Assembly (NCBI GenBank): GCA_007258455.2
Contig: VDFB02262673.1
Coordinates: forward strand, 1-64,000
Source: Sequoia sempervirens
Lineage: Eukaryota; Streptophyta; Pinopsida; Cupressales; Cupressaceae
Length of the DNA: 64,000 nt
Direction of reading: 5' to 3'
In this document: positions 32,794 to 45,516 of the stretch, in pieces
Layout of the letters: each line of letters begins with the position of its first letter
Position numbering within the stretch: position 1 is the stretch's first letter
Notes under the pieces: generated by a model
What the model was told of the DNA's origin: nothing
Database searches by the model: none
What the model saw: only the letters and a program-made list of their open reading frames with translations
Made by a program: the position numbers and the translations under genes

Positions 32794-34960
32794 GTAAGTT
32801 GAAAATATTCAATTCTGAAATTTTGTTTTCCTTTATTTTTTCTTTGTCTATGTTTGAATTATATATTGTGTTTGCACCATTGGATGTAATCTTTCTTTTG
32901 GGAAGTCATGTAATAAATTCTGTCTATATTTTGTCGGTTTGTTCTCCTTATATGTCATGTCATTTGTGAAAATTAATAGAGAAGCCATATGTTCTATGGC
33001 ATTCGCTGAAATAAAGGGTTTGTTGCTAACTTCTCGAACAGGAAGTCAACTATCATAAGATCACTGTACATTGGCATTAGGTTTGAATCTGATGAGTGAA
33101 CAACATTCTCTGTTATTTTATGTCTTTTAGATATGAATTGATTGCATTTTTATGAAAGAAGTATTTAGTGAGGATCTTTGCCATCTCAGGATGGTTCTCC
33201 TTGCTTCTGAAAGACAAAAAAAATATAGACAGATCTCTTTTGTTGTATATTTCTGATGATAATTGAATGTTGAGAATTCCTGAAGAACTATTAATTGTAT
33301 AAGATGGGTAGAAACATGGATGCCATTCTGGAATCGTAAATCACAAGAGTATGCCCAAGTTTTTTGTCATTATTGTCATAGCCTGAACAAGGTGGTTGAG
33401 TAAGATTTCATCCTGATTTTAGAAGTCTAATCTGAAATGGATCAAGATCAAAAGAAGTATCTTTTTCTTGTGACATGCTGCAGAATTCAGAGACATTTAA
33501 TATCACCGCAGAGCACCAATGACATGTTCAGGACAAAATCTTAAATAAGCATCTCATTCAAATTATGACAGTTGTGACAAAGTATTGAGGTTAAAAGAAG
33601 TATGTTGATGTTACATGCTGCAGAATTCAAAGAAATGGGACATCACTGCAAGACATCAATGACTTGTCAAGATGTACATTATAAAGCCAATACAATTCAA
33701 GTGAACATACCCATCATCAGACTTGAAACACTTTATTAAAAAGTACCTAGGCCTCTGGGGGCTTCAAGGGTCATGTTGGCATTTCCAGAACTTGAAATGA
33801 ACATCATCAGGATAGGTACAGTGTACATCAAGAGGTTCATTGTAGCGATAAATCACAAAAGACAATATTTTTACTCATGGCTAACCTGGAAGCATATTTT
33901 ATGCTTGTTCTTGATGTTTCAAATTCAAATCCATTTTGTCATGTTTGTGCATATAGATAGCTTTTGGCAGTCTGTAAGAAACCTCATCAGTGATTGGTAA
34001 GTTTTTGCGATTATTTTCTATTTCTTTGACAATGCAAGCATTTTGTCTAACAGTTGTCTCCCATGCTGTTCTTACTTTGAATTATAATTTCATTTTTACT
34101 AGAGGAAACGTTTAATGCATTTCATGGAAATACCATCCCTTACAATGATAAATACATCATATATATTCAGAAGATACAACATAGGAAGCTGATATATTTA
34201 TCTTAGAAATTCAATATGCAAAATATTTATATTTCCAGAAACTATTACAGATTTACAGTATTATATGTATGCTGACCTTTAAAAGCAATGTCCAATTGGT
34301 AGGCAAATATTTATGAATGGAATTATTAAGGTGGCGGCTACCATAAAGACTGCACACAATATTATTAATCTTTCCCTCTGATGGGATATCCAACACAAAG
34401 ATGGTTTGCGGCGGCTCAAAGGGAAGAAGTTTATTCCAAACAGCTGCAAATATAATATTCTTTTGAATGCACAATTTTAACCGCTCCTCCAAGGTATTGG
34501 ACCCTGTTATAAAATCATTGTGAAGCTTAGCTGGCAGATTTAACATTTTAATGCTCTTATTCATTACACCTGAAATTAATCCAAATTGTAGTGCAGTCCT
34601 TCAAATTCCAATTCTGAACAATATATATACTAATATCAACTCTTTGGACAAGCTGCAGTACCATATAAATCTCTATGGCTCAAATTGAAGTTCCATGACC
34701 CCCTCCAAAGTCATTCAATGCCGCTACCTTAGGCGTTGACCAATCTGACTGGCACGTCATACATTTAACCCTCCAATAGGAACAATAGCATAGCATTAAG
34801 ACCACGCCTCTTATTAGCACGATGACTTAGAAATGGGAGCTGTGATAGTTTTAAATATCGATCTCACAGAATCTGAGCTGGCTACAATAGGAAATAAATG
34901 ACATATAATTCCTTTATAGTGAATATCGACCCTCCCTTCTTAGGTATTCAGTTTGAAAGC
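32794..34960 (+). other. Intron sequence without recognised elements
   Basis: AT-rich (T-rich on the + strand near 32810-32900). Two related stretches, about 33481-33545 and 33605-33670 (catgctgcagaattcaaaga-type words), show a small diverged duplication. The open stretch at 34253-34564 on the minus strand has no recognisable features and I do not call it. Confidence 0.4.
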
Positions 34961-35614
34961 TCAGACAAATAAAAACCTGGGCATATAACTCTTTGAAAGA
35001 GAAGCGGCTGATAGGCTCAACTGAAAATATATAAACATGCACTGAAAATATGATATTGAAATGTCACCTGGAACTCTTTTGTATAAATCCCAAATCTTGT
35101 CACTGAAATTTGTCTCCAAAGGAGACTTAACAAATTTTGATAATTGCACTGAAGAACACTGTGAGAAATCTGGATAATTCCTCCAACTTGACCAGCTAGG
35201 ATAGATTAGTCTCACTATCGAAACCAGCCACCCTTAAGGGATTTCGTCCTAGGGTTTAGAACTTTGAAAGCTCCTCAAAAGCCATGTAGAATAATAACCT
35301 TCATAATCAAATGAGCCTCCGAAATTGTATTTTGTATCTTCCCGTGAATAGGTCCTCAATAATATTTTCCCCCCTCTGGTAATTTAAATATTTGAACTTT
35401 AGAGGAAAAATATAATATTAAAGTGACTTTAGTGTATTAATATTTTACTTAAGTCACTTAATAAATACTAATGAAATAATATTATTTAGAACATTTAACT
35501 TTAGGACAAAGAATAGTAAATAATTTCTAATTGATTACCTTAATTAAAAATAGCCCACGGGAATCATACAGGCTATTCAACCTTAGGAGCTGCTAGTTGG
35601 AAGGGGACATTACA
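34961..35614 (-). repeat. LTR fragment, minus strand
   Basis: On the minus strand it starts TGTAATGTCCCC at 35614, like the other LTRs here, followed by AT-rich sequence with taaagtgacttta-type words near 35420, as in families A and B. The far end is not defined and may be anywhere from 34560 to 35000. No target duplication was found for the following 5-mer tagtc. Confidence 0.5.
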
Positions 35615-36390
35615 TAGTCACAGTATGAATGGCACAATAGAGGGGGTGGAAGAGAAATTAAGAAAAGTTTGAAGGAGTGGTGTTTCTATGCTCTATTGGA
35701 GGTTTTTGTTTGTGTGATGATATTTACTAGTTTCTTTACTTTAATTTCAGTTTTATTTAGAGTGTGCCTATAGAAATTGGAAAAAATTTCGAATAATTTT
35801 GATGGGAAATTAGGCATACTTTTTAATATAGAATGGAATATAAACTCTCTTTATTATCAATTTTAATGATAAATGTGTATTGTAGAATTTGGTGAGGAAT
35901 ATCTTGAGTAATTATAGGTTATACAAGTGTTAGAGCTAGTCTTTCTTGATTGTGTGGAAATCACAATTCTATGCACTTAGGTTGGTTGGGTAAAGAAGGG
36001 GATTTTGGAGAAATTTTTGTAGTTGGTCAAAAGTAATTAGTCTTATTTTGTTAGCCAATAAGTAAATAAATAAATATTAATAATTGTAGTAAATGTTTAA
36101 TATTATATGTTGTTATTGGGAGTTAAATCCCTGACCATTGATTAGTTGTATCGGGTAGATTCCAACGGTTGGTGTTCTCAACCAACATCGACAACTATAT
36201 ATGTCTTGTTTCGCTTGTAGTCGGGGACATCACAAATCTTTTTATACTGTACTTAATGCCATTGAATGAATGAGAATACTATTGTTCTGTGCATATGCAA
36301 TCGTGGGTAATTGATGTGTATCTATTTAAGTTTTTATTCTCGTTTACTCTGTCAATTAGTCAAGTTAATCCTGTGAGTAAACATTTGGCG
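35615..36390 (+). repeat. Ty3/gypsy 5' LTR (approximate) with PBS-like site
   Basis: The stretch ends ...gtgagtaaaca and is followed by tttggcgtcgttgccgata (36386 on). That is close to the TTTGGCGCCGTTGCCGG signature found just after the 5' LTR of many plant Ty3/gypsy elements (Tat/Athila type). The gag remains lie downstream in the right orientation. The 5' limit of the LTR is not fixed; a possible secondary start or header-like word (tcggggacatcaca) is at 36222. Confidence 0.55.
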
Positions 36391-37049
36391 TCGTTGCCGA
36401 TACAAACTCTTGTACACATCACATAGATGAGAATAATAGTGTCGTAACGGGTTAGCCAATCGACGAGCCGGTACAAGCCAACAAAGAAAGAGAAGATGCT
36501 TTGACGGAAGATCTTGTGAATTTGTGGGATATCTAGTAAAGGATCACATACAAAGGGAAGCTCTTAGGGGAGAGGTCCCTCAAATTGTTATCTGGGACAA
36601 TCTGAGTGTCAAACCATAGGTTGACCACCTTCTGAATAGACCATCGAGATTGCTTGCATGCCACTTCATCATACTCCAGGATCTTCGAGCTGAGAAGGAC
36701 CGAGAGCAAAGATGACAATAAACACTACAACAGTACGAAGAGTGAAGCAAATGGGAGGAGGAAGAGTGTGACACCAATTGTAAGTGTACTCCTAGAAATT
36801 AATGCTCATATTATCAAATAAGGACATCAGTCGAGTCCCAAGCGGTCAATAATCATTAGAAGAATGGGTACGAAGATCCTTGAGAGTAAAGGAACAAGAA
36901 GATAGATGAAAACGACTTAGAAGAATCGCTAAGGAAACAAACCAAGACCTTGCCGAAGAAACAAACTAAAACCTTACTGACTGACCAAGACAACCATCTG
37001 TAGAGAAAGTACCGGACGACAAAGAACAAACAAACTCTAAAAATGAATT

Positions 37050-38040
37050 AAATAAAGAAATTGAAAATAGATACACTACATTCGAGAGTTGTCTATATCG
37101 AAAGAAGAACTAAGAATTGGAGGATTTGAACCGAAGACCCCCGAATAAAGGGAGTGCAGGAACGACCCCCAGGATACCCAAAGTGTAGAGGGCGTTGAGA
37201 GTGGACGATTGGAGGACTCATACGTGGTTGTGAGTGCAAGAGAGGCACTAGAACGTACCGAGCGAAACAGTCCAAATAGGTCCAATGCATGAGGAGAACA
37301 TCGGGGAAGGCAAATGGTGACTCCGCCAGCCAGTCTGTGTGTGGAAAGGCAAAAATTGCCAAAATTCATAGGGAAAGGGTCAAAGGATCCAGTGAAACAC
37401 TGTAAGGCATGTGAAACCAAATGGATAGCATATGGATAGGAAGACACATAATTCTAGCTACGACATAGTGATAGACTGGTACATAGATCTAGAAGTAGCA
37501 CATAAAGCCACATGGGAGGCATTAAAAAGAGCATTCTAGGAAGAATTCAAGCTTCTGAGAGACAATAATGAGATCATAGTCGAAATATACAACACAAAAT
37601 AGGGAAAACATGAAAATGTACGAGCTTACAATCGTAGAATCAAGGAGTTATTGGTAAATTGGAGAACCAACCACCAGACTGATTGAAGAAAAGATGGTTC
37701 ATTGAAGGATTAATTCCCTCATTGCAAAAGAAAATGAAGGTAGTACCACCATCTTCGTACATCGATGCTTACAATCAGGCAATGGACATCGAGAGTGAAA
37801 ATAAAACATCTTCCTGAGGAAAGAAAAAGACGAATGACGATGAAAGTATGGAGGAAAAGAACGGTGAAGAATAAAAACCAGTACAAGGTTGAAGACGAGA
37901 CATGATGAGAATGATGAAAGAATTGAAGGCCAAAAAGGAAAATAGCATGAAGATATCCTTGAAGCAAAATAGCATGAAAAGGAAAATAGCATGAAGAATG
38001 ATGAGCTGAAGCAACTTGACGTTTGTCTAAAAATAGGATG
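37050..38040 (+). pseudogene. Ty3/gypsy gag, broken
   Basis: From 37501 one frame reads HKATWEALKRAF*EEFKLL, then EIIVEIYNTK*GKHENVRAY and NRRIKELL. After a frameshift near 37685 another frame reads RWFIEGLIPSLQKKMKVV and SSYIDAYNQAMDIESE. This is the retrotransposon gag core (W..L...F...F, then the 'RWFIEGL.P' and 'A...A..IE' helices). Two stops and one frameshift show decay. The basic, Lys/Glu-rich tail (37800-38000) would be the start of a nucleocapsid; no CCHC knuckle, protease or RT follows. The element is cut before 38100. Confidence 0.7.
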
Positions 38041-38099
38041 AAGAGCACCTAAAAGGACAAAATTGCAATTTGAAAGCATCATTAGGCTCACCAAAATCA

Positions 38100-38510
38100 C
38101 TTGAACTCACTGACATGAACAAAAATCTGCTTGATCAATCTTGTGGTCTCCAAGAAAGTTGGAGTTCTCCCTTGCCCACCAATTAGCCTACGAAAAAACT
38201 CAAAAAATAGGCTAATTGTTCACAAGTTGATTATGAAGATTTGAGGCTTAAATTTCAGGTTTTTAAGGCAACTTAAGAAATTCTTTGAGCATTGTTCATT
38301 GCAGGTTTTTGTGACAACTTTCATATCCTTCTTGGTAGATTTCACTGGGTCCCTATGTCGAAGTTTTTACATGTTTTCATTTGTAGAATCAACCATGATT
38401 TCAAGTCTTACCGAACCCTCGATATAGATTTCACAATTTGGTGATTTGAACAAATAGTTAGTGTTACTAGTATATTAAGAGTATGATTTGACTCAAGATC
38501 TAAGTTGCCG
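38100..38510. other. Repeat fragment with LTR-header inverted repeat
   Basis: attagcctacg (38186-38196) pairs with ataggctaat (38211-38220), the inverted repeat found near the 5' end of the LTRs in this window. It suggests a remnant of such an LTR on the minus strand. Nothing else is recognisable. Confidence 0.4.
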
Positions 38511-40735
38511 GTTCGGGTACGGGTTCAAATACGAGTACAAATGCGGGTATGTTGGTACGGTAATTTTTTTTTCCCCTTGGGTACAGGTATGAGAGTATAT
38601 ATATATATATTTATATATATAATTTATAAATTATTGAATTATAAACATAATGCCATAGACTCGAGCATGTTCAAAATTATAAATTTAATTATAAGAACAA
38701 TGATATAATATATTCAGATATTCATTAGACATAAATGATAATTGTCAATTGATAAACTATAGTCTATTAGTATTAAACATAATTGGCAATAAATAGAATA
38801 TTGAAATACGGTAATACCTCATATAATCATATTCATAATTTGCACAAATGTAAATAGTAAATAAGCAAGTCTTAAAATGTCATTACACATTGAAATTTCA
38901 AATTTCAATCAATATTTAATTTAGTATTCTTCAAATTTGTCTTCATCAAAAGCATCAAGGTTGTGGTCCTCAATTGGTTCAATTTCATTTGAACCACTAT
39001 CGATTGGATTGCCACTCGCACTAGGTGCATTAAATGCATTAGTTGCCTCATTGTCATTTATAGAAGCTAAGGCAAGTTGTGCAACTGTAGCATCTAAATC
39101 AGCACACTCGGGGGCGAGATCCCAATTCTTTTTCACACTCTCATTGTTCAGGTTTCTTATGTGATAAGAGATGAAGGTTGGAGCGTATATAGACCAAAGC
39201 CTTCGCTTTTTTTGCACCTAAACGATTATGCTTGACCGAGTGGATGAAGGAGTATGTACTCCAATTTTGCTCAGTTGAAGAGGAACTTGCAACCTGTTGA
39301 GTATGCATACAACATTTAGTATTTAATTCTACCTTCTGATAATATATAGCATAATACCATCGAATGAAAAATGAAAAAATAAATAAATAAAAAGATATAT
39401 ACTTGGGAGAGTATTTTAATTGCAAGAGGCTGCAAGTAAATGGATCCTTGACTATGTAGATACCACCAATCATCAACATTTATCCTATATTTGTCTAGAT
39501 GAGTGGAAACATCATGATGTTTTGCAGATATGAATAGACCAAACTCGCTCATGACAATGCTTTGGATATCTTCATCTACAAATATCTTTCTAAATGCAGC
39601 CTTACAGCCGGCAGGAACATTTGCATCCCTATATGGTGCCACCCTCCTCGGCAATGAAAGTATCTCTTTGCTATAATACTTTGGTGACAAAGCAAATGCT
39701 AAGAGATGTAAAGGGGTGGTTATCTTGTTCCAACAGTTAGCAATAATCTTTTGTATAGTTTTGAAAAATGTTTCTGTTGGGTCATGTTCCTTGGCATCTA
39801 TTATTGCTCTTGTTTTCTCCGCCATGGAATCCATGCCATCATAAATTTCACCCAAACATGGGAAATCAGTATCAGCATACCTAATCATGCTCATAATAGG
39901 CTTGGTGAAATTTATAACATATTCCACACGAGCCCACCACTCATCATCTAAGATCATTGTTTTCACTTTTTGGGCTCTTCCTGTGCTTGATTGCTTCCAT
40001 ACACTGTACAAGTTGTTGATGACCATAGAACTCAAGGCCTCTTGCACCTTCACAAGTCGTCTTAAGATGATTGTTTGAGATGCAAATCGAGTTTTGGCAA
40101 CCTAACATGGTAAGAAAATGCATGTCACAAATCAGCAATGAAAAATTAAAATAAAAAAATAAATTAAAAAATCAAATTTAAATTACCTTCAACAACTCCA
40201 ACTTGGAGAAGGTCCTAAAGATGGCTTGTGACATATGATGATTAGTCACAAACATTTGGATCTGCTCACCCTCCTCGTAGATTTGCTTGATCCACTCAAT
40301 TTGTGTACCAATCTTTTGCATTATCAAATTGAGTGAGTGGACTGCACATGGTGTCCAAAAAATGTGACCATATCTAGTCTCCACTATAGCCCCAACTGCC
40401 CTACAATTTTGAGCATTATCTGTTATGACTTGGACAACACTTTCAAACCCCACCATTTCAATGGATTGTATGAGGATATTGGCAATAAAACTTGCATCTT
40501 TTATTTTCCCTTCACAATCAATTGCCTTCAAAAACATCGCTCCTTTAGGGAACACTGCTATGACATTGATCAATGGTCTATTTTTGCAATCCTTCCATCC
40601 ATTAGAAATGGAGACACCTGTTTCGGCCCATGTATCCTTGATTACTCTAAATGCTGCCTCTACTGAAGATTTCTCCTTTGCCAATAAGGTGGTTTGCACC
40701 TTTTCATACCCAAGACTAACATAATCAGGAGATGA
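38511..40735 (-). mobile_element. hAT-type DNA transposon, 5'-truncated
   Basis: Contains a largely readable hAT transposase gene on the minus strand (next entry). The 3' side ends in GC-richer sequence near 38511 (ggttcgggtacgggttc), typical of subterminal hAT sequence. The 5' side has no BED zinc finger and no terminal repeat; it joins element E sequence at about 40735. Terminal inverted repeats and an 8-bp duplication could not be identified, so this is a truncated or rearranged copy. Confidence 0.7.
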
Positions 40736-40810
40736 AGGCACTGCTTTAGCTTGTGGTGTTGGTTCTTTTGGAACTTTTGATACAATTGTCGGCTGTTCCT
40801 GCTGAATCAC
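38921..40810 (-). pseudogene. hAT transposase (DUF659 + C-terminal dimerisation), two introns, fused to element E
   Basis: Inferred exons on the minus strand: 40810-40188, 40101-39404 and 39293-38921. Intron 1 (GTAATT...GTTAG, 85 bp) and intron 2 (GTATAT...AACAG, about 109 bp) keep the frame. The DUF659 part shows SYEK-like GYEKVQTTLLAKEK, NRPLINVIAVFPKGAMFLKA, VVQVITDNAQNC and FWTPCAVHSLNLIMQKIG. The C-terminal dimerisation block reads STEQNWSTYSFIHSVKHNRL, KALVYIRSNLHLLS. A frameshift near 39180 separates it from the acidic tail. The first 30 codons (IQQEQPTIVSKVPKEPTPQA) come from element E (IQEQPTVDSEVPLDEPIPQ), giving an in-frame chimera. No BED finger is present. Confidence 0.8.
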
Positions 40811-41690
40811 ATGGGGAACTCCAACTTTTTGTTTGAACTCTTCGCCATTCTGTTGACCTTCATACCTTCAGGAGGTTTGCTCATGGCCTTCATTCTTGGT
40901 TTTGGTTTGGAAGAAGGTAGGGATGCCTGCACTATTGGCGACTTTGCAACTGGAAAAGCTACCTTCCACATCCTCTTATTGCTTAAGAAAATTTTGCTGT
41001 TTTTGACAACCCGACTTGTCCTTTCCTCAATTGAGGTGCTCTCATTGATGGACCAATTGACTTGCAACAGTGGCTGCTTCTCGATTTAATCTCTGGCATA
41101 TGTGGGAAGTAGGACTTCTCCATCATCATCGGACAATCCTTCCACATCCTCTGACCAGAAATCAATGATCTACTAGAGGGTAAATCTGTTGTAATTGTGC
41201 CTGTGTACTTCAAACTCGTCCTCACAATTAGCCCATAAATCTTCAACTGCGGGTACATGTGCTTGATTTTGACCAAGACGGGATGCAAAGATGCCTTGAG
41301 GATCGTATGATGCCTCTCATTGAACAACTTGAGGCCAAACTTTGACAATTCATTGCCCATCAAGTTTGCATCAGCCGACGATCTACATCTACAGATGCCC
41401 AATTCAACCAAAAAACTAAAAGCAGCCTTTTTTTGGTTTTGCAAGAATGTGTGAACTTCATATACTTGCAACTTGAAATTTAAAGCATGAAAAAGCATGC
41501 CTCTATGCAACCTGATCTCGAATCCTTGAAGAACACTAAAAAAGCACAACATTTTGACCCCTAAATCTTGATGTGAAGAAAATTCTATGTATCCTCCTCT
41601 GGATGCTAACTTGCAAAATATGTGAATAATGAATGCCAAAGCCTTCTTAAATAGGGTTTGAGAACGAAAAAGCGCATTATTCTCCAAGCT
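40740..41690 (-). pseudogene. Element E ORF fragment, third copy
   Basis: In pieces, the minus strand reads RSSADANLMGNELSKFGLKL then NERHH (matching AADARTIGEELDKFGLKPYSERRS), DGEVLLPHM-like acidic loop sequence, VNWSINESTSIEERTSRVVK and NSKIFL (matching VNWANKESLSVEDRTRQVIEYSKVFL), and IQQEQPTIVSKVP. Frameshifts separate the pieces. This third independent copy confirms that the ORF belongs to the repeat. Confidence 0.7.
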
Positions 41691-41769
41691 TTAAAACTTT
41701 GAAGCCAATCCAGAACCAAAATCATTGAATGTGGTCACTGTTTTGAACGACGAATGACGAAAATTGAAA

Positions 41770-42840
41770 AACTTCTAAGGTAGTGGTCCTTGGGCACCCT
41801 TGGCTGGCTAGGCCATCTTTATTCACTAGAGTTAGAAAATTTTCAATATTTTCAACTTTTCCTTCATAAAATGCATCCATTTGATCTTTGATTCCAGACG
41901 TCTAACGAATCCTGTGAATTGACTGATGAATGCGTTGCGAAGCTTGATCAAATCTGACAGAAGTCTCTTGGAGGTTGCAAACCCTAAATACAACTTCTGA
42001 GTGCTCAAAATCTTGGGCACCCTTGGCTGGCTGGGGTGCGCAAGATTGCCAGAGTTGACCATTTTTGATGATTTTCAACTTTTCAATTTTGTCCTTTTTC
42101 TATTTTCGTGCTTCGTTCTCCGTTCGATTTGCAGTTGCTAGTGACTAATGAATCTTTTTGTTTGGCTGAGATATTCATTGGAAAGCTTGAAGAATTTTAA
42201 AAAGGATGACCATTTTGGGAAACCCTAGAAATTGATTTTGACCTCCCAAAACCCTAGGCGCCCTTGGCTAGCTGGGGTGCCCAAGATTACCAGATAGAAT
42301 ATTTTTGAAGATTTTCATGATTTTCAATTTGCACCTTTTATGAAACATCTCTATTCGATCCAAGATTCTGGCCGTTTGATTGATCTAATGACTCGGCTGC
42401 TGGATTCATTGCGAAGCCTGCAAAAATCTTAGAGGAACCCCCAAAATTGCAAACCCAAAAAATTGTTTTTGAGCCCTTGAAATGTTGGGTGCCTCTGGCT
42501 AGTTGGGGTGCCTTTATTCTCCAAAGTTAGTTTTTATTCTGAGTTTTCTTCAACTTTCTTCGCCTTGTGTTCACCGCTCCATGTTTGCCAGCTGCTTGTG
42601 CATTGTCGGAATCTTAAAAAGTGGCTAAGGCAAGGAATCCCAAGCGCCCTCCTTGAATTAAGGTGCTTGGACTCTCCAAACTTAGTTTTATTTACACAAT
42701 TTTCAAGATTTTCAGATTCCCCTCCTTCATTCCTTGTTCCTTGAGCATCTTTCGCCATTGATTGATCTGTGCAGCATTTGAGACCTTGAATCTGACAGCT
42801 GGCAGTTGACCATCCTCCATTGATGACCTTAGAGCTCCTG
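41770..42840 (-). repeat. Tandem GGGCACC/GGCGCC modules of the third element E copy
   Basis: Units at about 41788, 42012, 42252, 42486 and 42636. Each has a (t)gggcacccttggctggctggggtgcc core followed by tt(a)gaaaattttc and a pyrimidine-rich stretch. Spacing is about 225-240 bp for the first four, like the 242-bp modules at 26600-27960 but with a different core sequence. Confidence 0.7.
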
Positions 42841-43273
42841 TTTTAGTTTCTGAAAATGCAGAATAAACCCACCAGAGATATATTGATCTCTTGACAATTT
42901 TGATTGGATAGCCTGGTCAACAAGTATTTTCAACCAATCAAAATCAGTTTGAGCCCTGGAAACAAAAATTCTATTTTTAGAATTTTTTTCCAGTATCCAT
43001 TTGAGAAGAAACCCAAAAAACCGCATCAAAAATCTATTTTTAGAAACTTTCTAAAAAAAGAATTTCTCTGAAAAGTAGGGCCAAAAAATTGAGATCTGGG
43101 TTTTGTAGACAAATTCGTTCTGAAGAGACCTAGATCGTCAGATTTTGAAAAAATTGAGTCTTTAACCAACATGCGTGACATGCAAATTTCTATTTTTTTG
43201 ACTTTTCTACAAGACTTTGACCATTTTTACAAAATACCTTAATGAAGCAAAATTTTTAATTTTGGGTACAACA

Positions 43274-43427
43274 CTCTCAACAAGGAGAAAAGTTGTAAAT
43301 TATTTAACAAGTGGCCTGTATAAATAATTAAAAGTACTTTTATTTGAATTTTATAGACACAAGTATGAAGTTTTTATATACACAACTTGTATGTATGTGT
43401 GTGGATATATATGTATGTGTGTGTAAA
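43274..43427 (+). repeat. TG/TA-rich repeat, left half
   Basis: taaaagtacttttatttgaa, then cacaacttgtatgtatgtgt, ending gtgtgtaaa, where the LTR at 43428 is inserted; the right half resumes at 45346. It is the same family as the fold-back repeat at 51395-51785. Confidence 0.65.
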
Positions 43428-45345
43428 TGTAATGTCCCCTTCTCGAGCCTGATCTTTCTAGTGACCGTTGGCCTATTTCGGAGACCCATAGGCTAGTCGG
43501 AAGGTAAAATTAGGGTTTCCTATTTTGATGGATGCTCTTGCTCGAGGTTGGTTGTTTCAATGGCAGATTCTTTCTGGGTTTTCAGAGAGCTTCACAGTGG
43601 TATATTCTTCTTGGCATTCTGAGCATCTTCAGGAATTTACTATTTTTAGTAAATTCTATTTCTGGCAATGGTCCTTTTGGTCTTGGCACAGTTGACTTTC
43701 CTCTTCGGTCGACTCAGTTGGCTTACTCAATTTTGGCTTTGAGGCATAACTGGAGAGATAAGTTTGATTATTTTAATTAAGTCATGTTTTAATATTATAT
43801 TTTAATATTGACCCCCTTGGCCCAGCAACTTCACTTTAAGTTGTTTTAAAAGATGTTCTTTATGGTGGGCGCCTCATTTAAGGAATTAATGATATATTTA
43901 TTTAAAGATTTATTCCTAGCCTAAGTTGGACGCCAACTTCAAGGAAGGAATAAAATTATAATTAAAAGTCAAAATTGAAGCTTTGGAGAAAGGGACGCCA
44001 TCTCTTGGGATTAGGGTTTGACTTTGGAATGAAGGTTAGGGTTTCGAGAAGGTCAACGACAAATTATAAAAGGAAGCCTTTGGCTCTCATTTCAGGATCT
44101 TTTGTCTACAGGAATGTTATGCTGCTGGTTTGGCTCTGGGATTGCTTCGAGGAATGTAAGCCTCCTGGCTAGGCATTGCTTGTCGCTTGGAAGATAGCGA
44201 CTAGTGGTGAAATATTATAGTATGTGAGTTTGCATTGGGATTTGAGCATTGTAATCAGCTTGAGGCTTTTAGTTCAGTTTTTGCATATTAGAGGTTTTCT
44301 AGAATTGCATTTTCCTTACAGCAGATTGTAGTTTCCAATCGTAAATCAAAAATATCAAAAAATATTGTTCTGGGTATTGCATATTCCATCTTGTCTAGGC
44401 AGGGCGCCCCTTTGTGCCAAGTTGTAGAATTTTTAAAGAAGAATCTGATTTTTAAATGCAAATCTCCCCTCTTGCTGGGCCGCACCATCTTGAGTTGCCT
44501 TGAAATTTGTGCATTAAATAAATAGATGCTTTTGGTCAATTTTCAGTGTCCCAGTTTGGTCGCCATCTCCTTGGGATCATTTTGCATTATACCTCGTGAA
44601 ATTTGATTAAGTTTGGAGCAAGTTGTGAGTGATTTTGTGAGTTACAGGGCTGCTGTTCGTGCACGTGGAAAACGGGACTGTCAAAAATCAGATTGTCAGG
44701 TTGGCTCTAATAATTGAGTTTTTAATCTAAGCTTTATCATCTTGTGAAGGAAACTCCATATATATTGTTGCACCTTTATTTATCTCTTGATTCTCATTGA
44801 TAGCAAGACATTATCGAATATATTGTAAGCTAGCAGTAGTACTGACAGTAGTTCAGAATCTTGCTTTATTCATTTGTAATGTTCAAACTTTACATTCTGT
44901 AATTGCTTACATCTCCGCCCTATGGTAGCTCCTTTCCCACTTCGGGTTAGAAAGCACATTCTGGGTGTCGAGTGTCTTTTCAGCATTCTAGCTTATTTCC
45001 CTTCAAGCATTGCAATTCTTAGCATCTCCGTCATATGGTAGCTCCCATTCCATCTCGGTTTGGAAAGCACATTCTTGACGTTGAGTCTTTCAGTTATTTA
45101 GATGATAGGGATCCTCTGACCACATGCCCGTCGTTCGCCGACGCATTCTTGGTTAGAGTTTTTGCATAAGCATTTCAATTTAGATCCTCTGACCAATGCT
45201 CACGCCTTGCCCACATCGGGATCCTGATGTACATTCTGGTTAGAGTTGTTTCAGCATCGTTTGGTTTAGTTGCTAACCTTAACGGGTGCATATTGTTTGT
45301 AACTTGCAATTGAAAAAACGAAAAAATTTGGCTCGGATTATTTCA
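43428..45345 (+). repeat. Solo LTR, family D (1,918 bp)
   Basis: Starts TGTAATGTCCCC and ends GGATTATTTCA, with a perfect 5-bp duplication GTAAA (43423-43427 and 45346-45350). Header inverted repeat ggcctatttc...cataggct at 43465-43491; atttactatttttagtaaat at 43636. TATA box (attataaaagg) at about 44065. The 3' third (44920-45250) has four tandem units of roughly 85-110 bp, carrying agctcc...tcgggt...gcacattctt..gttgag or diverged forms. No primer-binding site follows, so it is solo. Confidence 0.95.
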
Positions 45346-45373
45346 GTAAATGTGATGTGTGTATAGGTATGTA

Positions 45374-45404
<31 letters not shown>

Positions 45405-45516
45405 GTACACAGTATAGGTGTATACACAACTTGTATGTATGTGTGTGGATATATATGTATGTGTGTGTAAATGTGATGTGTGTATAGGTATGTATGTGTG
45501 TATATATATATGTATG
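45346..45516 (+). repeat. TG/TA-rich repeat, right half
   Basis: Continues the repeat split by the LTR. The word cacaacttgtatgtatgtgt occurs again at 45427, followed by gtggatatatatgtatgtgt. A pure (TA)n stretch lies at about 45384-45403. Confidence 0.7.

Larger units (their letters stand above)
40736..43273 (-). mobile_element. Element E, third copy (minus strand, truncated)
   Basis: On the minus strand it starts at 43273 (TGTTGTACCC), followed by the leader with the inverted repeat (43093-43136), tandem GGGCACC/GGCGCC modules (42840-41770), then the ORF's middle part (41690-40740). It stops where the hAT transposase begins. The 3' half of element E is absent, so the junction at about 40735 is a breakpoint. 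Confidence 0.65.

Noticed and set aside
37076..38100. Overlapping minus-strand ORFs (up to 133 codons)
   Set aside because: Antisense shadows of the broken Ty3/gypsy gag on the + strand, which has the recognisable motifs.
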